Source: Styela clava
Lineage: Eukaryota > Chordata > Ascidiacea > Stolidobranchia > Styelidae
DNA length: 64,000 bases
Direction: 5' to 3'
NCBI RefSeq assembly: GCF_964204865.1
Contig: NC_135261.1
Coordinates: 3,224,001-3,288,000, forward strand
The notes under the pieces are model-generated. The model saw only the letters and a program-made list of their open reading frames with translations. It was not told where the DNA came from and made no database searches. The stretch's first letter is position 1. The number at the start of each line of letters is the position of its first letter. Positions 33,081-45,190 of the stretch are shown here, in pieces. The translations under genes were made by a program, and so were the position numbers.

Positions 33081-33139
33081 CCTGGTAAACATACTACGTC
33101 CCATTGTCCACCATCTTGGTTCACATACAAACAGGAGTG

Positions 33140-34510
33140 ACCAATAGAGGCATACACTACGCAACAGAAAGAAACGACATATAGGGGTAAAATGAAGTTA
33201 TTGATTCATATACACAACATTTAAAATAAGAAACAACAAAACATTTACAGGTAATACAACATGTAAAAAATTCAATCATACTTTAGTTATGATTATCACA
33301 ATTCTGTTTAAATTTTGCGGCGCACGCCTTTGGAAACGCTGAGAAGTAACGAAGTACCGGTAACTACCCCGTTGCTTGGCACGCTAATTCATTTTTATTA
33401 GCGCTTGGTCATATAGCTGATCATTATCTTGATCTGTTTGTATTTAGGAATGGGTATATAAATCACCAGATGTCGCTAATAAGCTATCTATTTCTGGATG
33501 AATCATAATGTCTGTTGCTGTTGTCTAATTTAATTCAATTTTAATGTTATTTTCAATTAATTCAATTTTTGTGTTATTTTCCGATAATTTTGTAATTTAG
33601 AGATAATTTTCAGATTACTTCATTGCTATATTTGCTGTTATAATGCAGCATTTGGTGTCGCTGACTGGATGACTCATTGAGTCTTTCGCTATCCCACTTT
33701 TATTGCTGTTTATCAATGTTTCTTGTATTTTTTTTTTAGTTTATTATGCTTTTCTTTTGCTTCATATTGATTCTTGCTTGACGGAATATCTGAATCTATA
33801 ATTAGACAAATTCCAAGAAATCGCAGAAAGTCGATGCTAAGTGCAAAAGCTTCAATGGCGCAGAAAATATTCAAATGTTTTTTTTTGCTATGCAATAAGG
33901 AAATAAATCTATATTCTGTTCTAGAGATGTATCACTGCTTTATTTATTTTTTAAAAAAGTTTCTTCTTTGTAGAAAACTTCATCCAAATTTGACAAACCG
34001 TGCGAAAAAAATTCACATCGATGTTTTGAAGTACATGGTACATATGCATGCGAACAATTATTTTTGAAAATGAACATTAGAATAAACAAGCTGAGAACTC
34101 GGATTAGTGATGCCAATTTATGAAATGTTTTAATTCAAAAGTTAATTTCTGGCTTAATCTTATTTATCCCAAGGTAGGTGAACATAATACAACAGCTGAA
34201 ACATTTGGGTGAAACGCAATTTTTCAATCCAGGCCTGTCCAGACTTTTGCATACACAAGCCTTCCTTATAAGACTGTTAAGAACGCTTATCATCTGTTGA
34301 AAATTCCGACCTCTTTTATCGCCTTTGAAAGTGTTTAATCCCAACTCTGGCATTTTGACTACAGTGAATGCATGCCACACTCCGACAGGCCCTGCTTTTT
34401 AGTTTAGTAATTTATTTTTACTGCAATGCCTACTTTGATGATGAATTTTAAATTATCAAATTATCTATTCCTATCAAATTGTACCCCGCAAACTAATATA
34501 GTGTAATGTG
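33140..34510. other. No recognised gene; one weak exon candidate
   Basis: A minus-strand frame from acceptor AAAAAGCAG (exon start 34391) opens GG-CCT in phase 1 like the FN3 exons and stays open to 34135, but no FN3 motif is visible. A frame at 33774-34067 on + is Phe/Lys-rich chance sequence. Confidence 0.25.
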
Positions 34511-34513
34511 TAA

Positions 34514-36103
34514 CATATGGTTCTCAAAGTGCTCCGTGAAAGAAACCTAGGGGCTCCGCGAGCTATTCGATAACTTATCAAGATACTGACTTGGCTAATT
34601 TTGTAACTTTCCAAAGAAGCGATAACATCATTAAGTCATATCATCATTGAAAAATATCGTCAAAAAATTTGACAATAGTAGCGTCGAATTGTGGCAATGA
34701 GGCGGTAATTCAAATATGACATTATCTATAAGCAGGAGCGCAGTCAGGATTAAAAAGGAGGAGAGGGTTCAATATTATAATCGAAAATTCCTGTTCAGCA
34801 TTCTTCGCAATTGGATCACTCGTCAAAAAAGGCTTTTTTAGTGGAAAACAAGTTTTATGTAGCGTAAAATACTAAATCCATTGCCGATGCGAGCATTTAA
34901 AATGTATTGTCACAACAATTTAATTGTGTTCATCGTTACTCGGCTTTGAGTCGAAATTACTATTACTAAAATTAAAGATTACTATTTTATAATAACATAA
35001 AATAAGCGCTAAACTGCCAACTGGAAATGAATTTGAATTGCATTTTGCAATCTTGGAATTCGCCGTATTGGAATTTCTTTTTTCAGCTCTCAAGAATATT
35101 TTAAAGCAAGATATTGCCCTTACAAAAATCCCAAGGTCGGCGTTAAAATCTCAATAAGTACAACTTACAATTGCGCAATCTACGAGGGATGCGGGCATAT
35201 TTAAAATGCCTTGTTTATTGGCTCAATTGTGTTGAATGTAATTTTATTACAATAAAAATTGATTGATATACATTAAGTATCTAAAATGTCGTCACATATA
35301 TACCGCGAAAAAGGCGCATGCGGCTCCGGCGGTAGAAGAGATAAAAAGGGACATCGCGCGCACAGTTGACTGTGTTTCGATTTAAGTGACTATGGTATGA
35401 TTTCCAAAGAAAACCTAACATAACACCAACTTTTTTCATTTACATTCTGTCGTGAGTCTGCTCAAACAAAACTTACGGTGTTATCTTCCGAATTAGGTTC
35501 AAGTTTTAATATTTTATAATGCCGAAATTAGGGTTGCGGATTCACCTCTTAATTATATATTTTTGGCATCTCGTTGCCGATGATTATAATATACTAAATT
35601 GTTTTTCACAATGAACTCACAATTTCGTACGAGAACAAAAATGCAATTATCGTCGTCCTCGTGGAACAACACATGCTTAACTCGGTGAGAATTTGTGATT
35701 TAGGGAGAATAAACATCGACGTAGAGATCTTTACAGTCTTAAAAACACGTCACGCTGGCAATTTCAACAAAATGCAATCGCGCACGTTATTAGCGATTTT
35801 CTGAGTCAAAATCAAAAGGGATGGGGCTCGACCCCGAATTTATTAATATGTTTGCCAAGTGTCAAATCTACAGCCTTAGTATATATAATTTATCTGTGAA
35901 ATTCAGGTGTATTCATGGCTTGTATTAACCCAATAAAAAAAGGTTTAGCATTTAGATTAAGGAAAGTAATTTTAATTTATTCAGGAACAATCGGTAAGCA
36001 ACAATGTATTTTTGTCTGTTTCATTTTTAAAATTTATTTGTGAGGCTCCGTGAATAATAGTCAACTTTTTCACGGTCTCCGTAACACAATTTGAGAACCC
36101 CTT
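34514..36103. mobile_element. hAT-like element, family H1, copy 1
   Basis: Starts CATATGGTTCTCAAAGTGCT and ends CAATTTGAGAACCCC, with GGGCTCCGCGAGCTATTCG inside the left end. It is related along much of its length to 47124-48399. No transposase frame and no clean target duplication. Confidence 0.65.
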
Positions 36104-36196
36104 TCAACGATTGTATGTTTCCAACGCTTTGCAGAATGCAACAGAGAGCAAAAAGTTCATGGACCTTAATTCCAAGTTAAATATATTTGAATTGTT

Positions 36197-36425
36197 ATAT
36201 TTTTTCAAGATTGGAAAAACCTTCAGATTTGAATGTCAAGCTTGACAATGTTTCGCCAACAAGCAAAGCCGAATGCATATGGAACAAATCTCCTGGAATA
36301 CTGAAAGCAAAGTAGAAGTTCAAGATTTTCAGGAAAATTTCTTTAAAGACTCGGAGACTCCAGACTTGAAATTTGATCAAGTCTCAAGTCTAACCAAGCA
36401 TATGAATTGCATCTCTATAACACAA
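36197..36425 (+). pseudogene. Broken FN3 exon on + strand
   Basis: EKPSDLNVKLDNVSPTSKAE and CIWNKSPG (A-C strands with the core Trp) are followed by a frame change, after which KVEVQDFQENFF, LKFDQVSSLTKHMNCISITQ continue the domain. A run TTTTTTCAAG just upstream may be the acceptor. It is a frameshifted FN3 relic in the opposite orientation to the FN3 gene at 25.7-28.6 kb. Confidence 0.5.
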
Positions 36426-36484
36426 CTTGGGAAACATGTCAAATGCCTGAATCATGGAAGCATCCAATAATGATACCGATTTTG

Positions 36485-36655
36485 AAACCTGGTAAACTAA
36501 AAAACGAGAATATCGAGAATTCAATCTCGCTTTCGTGAGATATCGTGTGCATCTAACAGACAGACAGACAAACGAACAGGCAGACAAATACATATCAACA
36601 TACTTACCGATTAAAATCGAAAAGTAATGACCCAATTACTTACCGACCCATATCA
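36485..36655 (-). repeat. Interspersed repeat family R1, copy 3 (reverse)
   Basis: Reverse complement of the 5' part of the copy at 18470, including the CAGACAGACAGACAAACGAA run and CATACTTACCGAT. Confidence 0.7.
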
Positions 36656-36956
36656 TCCACCCACACCACAATGTTATGCAAATTATTGTGAAAAATTATT
36701 GTAAAACGACTAATGACTTATTTGGAATTTAACGGGAAACTAAACTCAGTGCAAAGTGCAATTAGGAAACAGAGGTCAACTCTGGATACTCGTATACACG
36801 AGATGACAAACTCAAGGCATTACAAACTAGATAAGTGACATTAGACGTATTCTCACAAAGCTCATGACACTTTCAAGTTAGCAGATTTGGGGGTGGATGA
36901 CTTAACCTGACTTATTGCTCCTTCAAAGCCCAATAGCGTGTGTACCTCATAAACAG

Positions 36957-37003
36957 CAATTATATATATTATAATTATTATATATATTAATTATATATAC
37001 TGT
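36957..37003. repeat. AT-rich microsatellite
   Basis: Imperfect TATATA/TTAATT run next to the left end of the following hAT-like element. Confidence 0.8.
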
Positions 37004-37007
37004 ATAG

Positions 37008-37699
37008 CAGCGGTTCCCAAACTATGGGTCGCGACCCACTGGTGGGTAGCAAAAGGAATTATAGTGAGTCGTGAAAAGATGTAGAAAGCTTTGATTAATT
37101 ATACTGGTTATCAGAATAGGTGGCGATTCGAATAAAAAAATTGCTACACAAAGAATGACTATGTGGCTTTTTTTACGCATAGCAGTTTTGTACACTGTAC
37201 AGCACTTCTTACCGCGTTTCCCCGAAATTTAGACAGGATTTAGATTTATTTTCTTTTGAAGAATAACACTATGGTTTTTTTTTTTTGGAAGAGGTCTTTT
37301 GTGTTCATTTATCAAAAATAAAATTACATTGTAGAAAATCACGAGATTTTCAATAAACATTGTATAAAGACCGACATCCATTGTTTTTATTTGTATTTCC
37401 TATACAAAAATCAAGTGACAAATATCGTAACTGTGATTCTGACATCACACAATCTTGAATAGTGGTGTGATCTTCACCTTACCTCAGGTCATTGAACCTT
37501 TCTGCTCCCACACATTTTAAGGGTAGGGTTTAATTAAAATCATTTTTAAAGTTCAAATTAGGTCTTATTTTGGAGGAAACACGGTAGTTTTGTGATGGTT
37601 AGCGATTGCTGTGTTCTGCTTTATGTCATTTTATTAATTTATTAAAGTTAAATGTGTCGCCATAAGCTGTGGTAATAAAAAATAGTTTGGGAACCACTA
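37008..37699. mobile_element. hAT-like element, family H2
   Basis: Left end CAGCGGTTCCCAAACTATGG with GGTCGCGACCC, right end AGTTTGGGAACCACTA, inverted over 15 bp. No transposase and no matching target duplication. Confidence 0.7.
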
Positions 37700-37704
37700 C
37701 ATTT

Positions 37705-38145
37705 GCCTATGCTAATATCTGTATATTCAATTTGCCGATGTATATTTAATTTTTCCATATGTCGGTGCCGGTGACTATTTTGTAAACTAAAGAATCCTGG
37801 AATGTACCTCGCCTAAACGGACTACCGGTTCCAAATTGTTAGTACTTTTATCAAATACTTTTTTACACAGATTTCGACTATATCCATTGTAGTAATAAAA
37901 ATTTACCAGGTCTAAATTAGTTATAAGTTGCGACTTCACTCCGAAGATGTTTGTTTTGACTAGACTCGGGTTTTCCCCAGGCTATCACGTGATATACTTT
38001 CTCAATTTTTTTTGTTCTTTAATAATAAAGCCCCCCCTCCCATTCTTGAAAACCCTTGTATTTATATATTATCATTTATATTTAAATAGATTCTTAGCAT
38101 AGTAAACTCGAAAATACAAGCACTAAGTCACCGGGGCCTTAGGCG
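37705..38145. other. No recognised feature
   Basis: AT-rich flank of the tandem array that starts near 38150. Confidence 0.3.
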
Positions 38146-38311
38146 CACAATAAAATCTATGGCACCGCGAAGAGGGCTGTTCTATTTTTCAGTTGCTTTT
38201 TAAGTAACTTTTTTCAACTATCAATATACCGTTACTATCATGTATAGGTAGAATATAAGTCCCTTCGTTCTTATTCGACCACGTAAGATTGGACCACATG
38301 AAAAGTATGAG

Positions 38312-38548
38312 ATGCGTCTTTATCGCACAATTTCATCTGTTGCGCGTAAACGACAAAACGTAAAACGGTATTGGTGTTTTGAATGCCAACTTATTCCTAT
38401 TTTATTTGAAAAACAACAAAATGTCTTAGGATTCATTGTGTATTTCTTGCCGAGCGTTATGTTAGACTTGGACAAATTATTAGGTCGGCGGCTTTATGAA
38501 ATGAGAACAAATTGTTTTGAGAAATTTTACTATCTCTATAAATCCTAA
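38312..38548 (+). other. Unit 1 A-half conserved open frame
   Basis: A frame reading SSVARKRQN, CQLIPILFEK and FIVYFLPSVMLDL is open here and in the A halves at 41201-41407, 44185-44391 and 48536-48704. There is no ATG at a shared position (the first shared codon is TTG or CGT). Indels between units inside the core are of three bases, which hints at coding, but unit 5 has a 2-base shift just past the core and the related B halves have stops. I do not assign a function. Confidence 0.3.
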
Positions 38549-39302
38549 TAAAGATGCTGGAATTTTTTTGTAAAGTTTAATTCAAGGAATTGCTGCCCAA
38601 ACTGCTGCTAATAAAACATGACAGCTATTTTTATTTAAGTTCCTCTTTAGCTTACAAAGTTTTTATTGTTTATTCGAGAAAACTGCTGTCTGAGCAAGAT
38701 AGGTATTTTGTTGAAGACTTTATATTCGATGTCTTACTATCTTCGTAATATATTAAAAATAAAACCACGCGATGATTTGTAACGAAACATTTTTAGATAT
38801 TTTGTACTCTCCAGAAAGTTCATGTTTGTTTGTTTGTGCCGATGCCAAACTCAAGGGACTATTGGGACTCTAATCAGATATTCATATGATACGGTGCGTG
38901 TCCGGTTAACCCTTAGTTTGTCCATCATCTTGTTTTATATAAGGATATGAGCTGTTTTATTCAGACTGTAAAAATTAAATGGAAGGATTCATGAGAGTTA
39001 CATTGAAGGATGAGTTAGGCATTAGAGGCGAATGGGAGACTCAGGAGGCAATATTGAAGTGAATAACTTTGGAAAGATATTTCTGTAGCTGCTTTCTAAG
39101 GATAAAAATCAATGAAAAGATAATAAATATGCTGAAACATCCACGTTATTTGATTTCATTATAGTAAACTCTAGTTAAATTTTTTGTTTTTTCAAGAAAA
39201 CAGCTGTGAGAGGTATTTTTATTTAGAGTATTGATGTTTGATTCTTGCGTGACGCATTACTTACACCACATCTTCAGATAAGCAAGTAACATGATACATC
39301 CA

Positions 39303-39318
39303 CCCCCCCCCCCCCCCC
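39303..39318. repeat. C homopolymer (16 C)
   Basis: The same place in units 2 to 5 has only four to seven C, so the run has expanded in unit 1. Confidence 0.85.
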
Positions 39319-41440
39319 ACAGGTATCACGACAAAAAAATTCATTGTGTTTCTGTAATACCTAAACCTATATTATAATACAAAAGCCGCATAGTTGTCTG
39401 TTTTTTGTAAGTTGTCTATATGTTAAATTCTTTATTGGTATTGTTTTATCTACGCTCACACGCTCGAAAATTGCGCGTAAAAATACAAAAAAAAATTCAA
39501 TTAACTCCTAATTTATGAGCTGATGTATGACAAATAAATAAAACGCACCACTAAAGAAATTTTATCTATTAAACATGAATCGCAAAGAGAATAATAATGT
39601 GTTGGTCTCTAACTTTTTCAACTATATTTTAAGGGTATCAAACCAAAAATGATAATAAGCTGAATAATCAGTTCAAACTATCAAACAAGATAAGAATACA
39701 TAAAAATGACATGGCACAAGAGTAAATAGTGATTAACTATGTTGAAATCTGATAAATCGTATAATGAATACTATCTGTAAACTATTATATATATGAAAAA
39801 ATCTGTTTGGTCGTTCAAACATTAAGGTAGTTGAACTAACTTCGGGAATGAAGTTATTAAAATAATATATATATCTTAAATACCCTGTACCACAAGGAAA
39901 TGTATTGCACCGCGAAGACGGCTGTTATATTTATCAGTTGCTTTTCAAGCGGTAATGCCTTTGTTTTATTCTTATTGTTTTTCCATACGACCAGTATAAT
40001 GTTACCTTCGTGTCTCGAGATATTTAGTATCTTTGTTCTTGTGACTATATTTAACAGAGATCAAGTATGGAAAGAATAGGAAGCATATCTTTAAAGCACT
40101 ATTTTATCTGTGGCCCGTAAATGGCAAAGGAAAAGGGGGCATTCATTTATCGAACGCTCACTTCTTTAATCTTTTCGAAAGACGTAAGGTCTCAAAAATG
40201 TTTTGTTTATTTTTTGCCGAGCGTCTTGTCAGATTTTGACAGAGTATGGTCGGATGAAACGGTTGACCAATTGGGTTGTTTTTTGACATATGATACTACT
40301 GCAGGTAGCTTAAGGAAATGAGCTGGAATCATGTAGCAAAGTATAATTCCTGAACTTAGATGTCGGAAAGACTTTTAATAAATCTACATATTCTATTTTG
40401 TGGCGTTAACTTACAGCTCTTTTGATTTCGGTCAGTGTAAAATATTTTTTAAATTACTAAATAATTTTTGAACTATTCAACATTTAGCAACTAGTAGTTA
40501 CTAACTACCCATTTGAATAGAAATAAACCAAAATTTATATGATACATATTTATTTGCTTGAAAAATTCGTCTTTGCTGCTGAAATAGCGGCATTTAATAT
40601 GATAGTTCTTGTCTGAACAGGCCTGACCTCGATCAGACAAAACGATACGAAAATACGTTTGTGTAAGTGTGCAGCAAGATTTCCGAATGGAATAGAATGG
40701 TTTACTCTTCATACTTGCTTAGTTCTATCTTTGATAACTTCTTATTGTCACGATATATTGTCGAATAACTCGAGGATTATAAAGCTATGTAATTTAGCAA
40801 ATCTGGTATGTTTTAAAGTTAAACCATTGCTATTGTTTGATTTGCTTAAGTAAGGTTAGAAAATAAATTGAACACAGCTGCCAAAAGGAGTGAATTGCTA
40901 TGTTGAAATGTCAAGTATCCTACTGTGAATACTATTTGTAAACTATTATATAAAAAAAAAATTTGTTGTGTAAAACATCGTGACTTTTAAACCAACTTGA
41001 ATGAATGAGGTAAAAATTCCACAAAAAATTGTAAGTCAAAGAAAATAGAGGGGTTATATTTTTGTTGTTGGTATTCAAGCGTTGGTGCCTTATTTTGATC
41101 GTATCATATTTTTATACTATCAATATATCGTTACTATCATGTATAGGTAAAAAATAAATCCCTTCGACCATGTAAGACTGGACCACATGGCAAGTATCAG
41201 TTGCGTCTTAATATCCCAATTTCATCTGTGGCGCGTAAACGTCAAAAAGAAAAACGGCGTTGGTGTATAGAATGCCAACTTATTCCAATTTTATTTGAAA
41301 AACGAAATGTCTTAGGATTCATTGTGTATTTCTTGCCGAGCGTTATGTTAGACTTGAACAGGATTTATAAGTTCGGTGGCTATATGGAATGCAAACAATT
41401 TTTTTAAACAAATTATACTATATTTATTATCTTAATAAAT

Positions 41441-41535
41441 GGGCTACCAAGATTGCGCACAAACTGAACCCTAACCTTGTACACATATTATATTTAGGTT
41501 GTGCGCCATCTTGGTACACATACTTCGGGAGCTCC
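41441..41535. mobile_element. Snap-back MITE alpha, unit 2
   Basis: Ends GGGCTACCAAG and CTTGGTACACATACTTCGGG are inverted around an AACCTTGTACACATA core. It is absent from the same place in unit 1. Confidence 0.65.
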
Positions 41536-42093
41536 AATGAATGTTCTGAAATTTTTTAGCAAAGTTTAACTCTGGTAATTGCTGCCCAAATTGCTGCTTA
41601 TGAAGTCTTACACTTAATTTTAATCAAGCACCTCCTCATTCAAGAAAACTGCCGTCTGTGCGAGATAGGTATTTTATTTAAGACTTTATATTTGACGTCT
41701 TGCTATCGACGTAATATATATTACAATCGCGGAACGTTTTGTAACGAAACATTTTTAGATATTTTGTATTCTTCATGAGGTTCATGTTTGTGTGTATCTA
41801 TGCCATTTATTTTCGGGACTCTAATCAGATATTCATATGATACGGCGCGTGCCCGGTCAACCCTTAGTTTGCCCATCATCTTTATTTATATTTATAGATG
41901 TGATATGTAAAAAGTAAATGGAGGGATTCATGAGAGTTACATTGAGGGCTGAGTTAGACATTAGACGCGACTAGGGGACTCAGGGGGCATTATTGAAGTG
42001 AATAACTTCGGAAGGATATTTCTGTAGTTGCATTTTAAATATAAAAATCAAGTAAAAGATTATAAATATTTTAAACAATATATTTATTTCTAT

Positions 42094-42205
42094 GGCGCTC
42101 CAGCAGTATGTGCACCAAGATGGCGCACAACCTGATAACTCTAACCTTGTACACATACTATGTTAAGGTTGTGCGCCATCTTGGTGCACATTCTTCAGGA
42201 GCACC
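42094..42205. mobile_element. Snap-back MITE beta, unit 2
   Basis: GGCGCTCCAGCAGTATGTGC and CAAGATGGCGCACAACCT on the left pair with AGGTTGTGCGCCATCTTGG and TTCTTCAGGAGCACC on the right. Absent from unit 1. Confidence 0.8.
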
Positions 42206-44424
42206 GATTTTATTATAGATACCTTCAGTTGATTTCTTTGTTTTTTCAAGAAAACAGCTGAGAAAGGTGTTTTTATTTAGAGTATTGATATTTGATTCTT
42301 GCGTGACCCCTTTTCTTACACCACATCTTCAGATAAGCAAGTAACACGATACATTGATACATCCACCCCCCACAGGTATCACGACAAAAAATTCATTGTG
42401 TTTCTGTAATACCTAATGTTATATTATAATACAAAAGCCGCATAGTTGTCTGTTTTTTGTAAGTTGTCTATATGTTAAATCCAATATTTGTATTGTTTTA
42501 TCTACGCCCACACGCTCGAAAATTGCGCGTGAAATTAAAAACAAATTCAAATACTCCTAATTTATGAGGTGATGTATGGAAAACAATTCAAACGCACCAC
42601 TAAATGGATTTTATCTATGAACCATGAATGGCAGAAATTTTTAACTTATTCAACTAGTCAATTAGTAAACAAGGTAAGAAAAAGGATAAATTTGAATGAC
42701 ATGGCACAAGAATAAATGGTGATTAACTATGTTGAAATCTGATAAATCGTACAATGAATACTATATGTAATTTGTTATATAAAAAAATCGGTTTGGTCGT
42801 TCAAACATTAGGGTAGTTGAACTAACTTCGGGAATGAAGTTATTAAAATAATATATATATCTTAAATACCCGGTACCACAAGGAAATCTATTGCACCGCG
42901 AAGACGGCTGTTCTATTTATCAGTTGCTTTTCAAGCGGTAATGCCTTTGTTTTATTCTAATTGTTTTTCCATACGACCAGTATAATGTAACCTTCGTGTC
43001 TCGAGATTTAGTATCTTTGTTCTTGTGACTATATTTAACAGAGATCAAGTACGGAAAGAATAGGAAGCATATCTTTAAAGCACTATTTTTTCTGTGTCCC
43101 GTAAATGGCAAAGGAAAAGGGGGCATTCATTTATCGAACGCTCACTTCTTTAATCTTTTCGTAAGACGTAAGGTCTCAAAAATGTTTTGTTTATTTTTTG
43201 CCGAGCGTCTTGTCAGATTTTGACAGAGTATGGTCGGAAGAAACGGTTGACATATTGGGTTGTTTTTTAACATATGATACTACTGCTAGTAGCTTAAGGA
43301 AATGTGCTGGAATCTTGTAGCAAAGTATAATTCCTGAACTTAGATGTCGGAAAGACTTTTAATAAATCTACATATTCTATTTTGTGGCGTTAACTTACAG
43401 CTCTTTTGATTCGGTCAGTGTAAAATATTTTTTAAATTTCTAAATAATTTTTGAACTATTCAACATTTAGCAACTAGTAGTTACTAACTACCCATTTGAA
43501 TAGAAATAAACCAAAATTTATATGATACATATTTATTTGCTTGCAAAATTCGTCTTAGCTGCTGAAATAGCGGCATTTAATATGATAGTTCTTGTCTGAA
43601 CAGGCCTGACCTCGATCAGACAAAACGATACGAAAATACGTTTGTGTAAGTGTGCAGCAAGATTTCCGAATGGAATAGAATGGTTTACTCTTCATTCTTG
43701 CTTAGTTCTATCTTCGATAACTTCTTATTGTCACGATATATTGTCGAATAACTCGAGGCTTATAAAGCTATTTAATTTATCAAATCTGGTATGTTTTAAA
43801 GTTAAACCATTGCTATTGTTTGATTTGCTTGAGTAAGGTTAGAAAATAAATTGAACACAGCTGCCAAAAGGAGTGAATTGCTATGTTGAAATGTCAAGTA
43901 TCCTACTGTGAATACTATTTGTAAACTATTATATAAAAAAAAAAAATTGTTGTGTAAAACATCGTGACTTTTAAACCAACTTGAATGAATGAGGTAAAAA
44001 TTCCACAAAAAATTGTATGTCAAAGAAAATAGAGGTGTCATATTTTTGTTGTTGTTATTCAAGCGTTGGTGCCTTATTTTGATCGTATCATATTTTTATA
44101 CTATCAATATATCGTTATTATCATGTATAGGTAAAAAATAAATCCCTTCGACCATGTAAGACGGGACCACATGGCAAGTATCAGTTGCGTCTTTATATCC
44201 CAATTTCATCTGTGGCGCGTAAACGTCAAAATGAAAAACGGCATTGGTGTATAGAATGCCAACTTATTCCAATTTTATTTGAAAAACAAAATGTCTTAGG
44301 ATTCATTGTGTATTTCTTGCCGAGCGTTATGTTAGACTTGAACAGGATTTATAAGTTCGGTGGCTATATGGAATGCAAACAATTTTTTTAAACAAATTTT
44401 ACTATATTTATTATCTTAATAAAT

Positions 44425-44519
44425 GGACTACCAAGATTGCGCACAAACTGAACCCTAACCTTGTACACATATTATATTTAGGTTGTTCGCCATCTTGGTA
44501 CACATACTTCGGGAGCTCC
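44425..44519. mobile_element. Snap-back MITE alpha, unit 3
   Basis: Same element and site as in unit 2, with GGACTACC at the left end. Confidence 0.65.
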
Positions 44520-45078
44520 AGTGAATGTGCTGAAATTTTTTAGCAAAGTTTAACTCTGGTAATTGCTGCCCAAATTGCTGCTTATGAAGCCTTACACTTA
44601 ATTTTAATCAAGCACCTCCTCATTCAAGAAAACTGCCGTATGTGCGAGATAGGTATTTTATTTAAGACTTTATATTTGACGTCTTGCTATCGACGTAATA
44701 CATATTACAATCGCGGAACGTTTTGTAACGAAACATTTTTAGATATTTTGTATTCTTCATGATGTTCATGTTTATTTGTATCTATGCCATTTATTTTCGA
44801 GACTCTTAATCAGATATTCATATGATACGGCGCGTGCCCGGTCAACCCTTAGTTTGCCCATCATCTCTATCTATATTTATAGATGTGATATGTAAAAAGT
44901 AAATGGAGGGATTCATGAGAGTTACATTGAGGGCTGAGTTAGACATTAGACGCGACTAGGGGACTCAGGGGGCATTATTGAAGTGAATAACTTTGGAAGG
45001 ATATTTCTGTAGTTGCATTTTAAATATAAAAATCAAGTAAAAGATTATAAATATTTTAAACAATATATTTATTTCTAT

Positions 45079-45190
45079 GGCGCTCCAGCAGTATGTGCAC
45101 CAAGATGGCGCACAACCTGATAACTCTAACCTTGTACACATACTATGTTAAGGTTGTGCGCCATCTTGGTGCACATTCTTCAGGAGCACC
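45079..45190. mobile_element. Snap-back MITE beta, unit 3
   Basis: Same element and site as in unit 2; no difference seen. Confidence 0.8.

Larger units (their letters stand above)
32049..33139. mobile_element. Snap-back MITE (family M1), split by another element
   Basis: The left arm CTCCTGTAGTATGTGAACC ... GGCGGACACCGGAACGTAG and right arm (complement) at 33086-33139 are the ends of the same family seen uninterrupted at 55595-55818. An 860-bp element has inserted between them. Confidence 0.75.

Noticed and set aside
33774-34067. 97-codon + strand frame rich in Phe, Lys and Leu
   Set aside because: TTG start, low-complexity composition and an overlapping frame on the other strand; treated as chance.
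36957-37003. AT-rich palindromic run as a regulatory or replication element
   Set aside because: Simple imperfect TA repeat with no conserved motif.
40121-40321. B-half open frame of the tandem array as a gene
   Set aside because: Units 2 and 3 have a TAA in the same frame and unit 4 has a one-base deletion, so it is not kept open.
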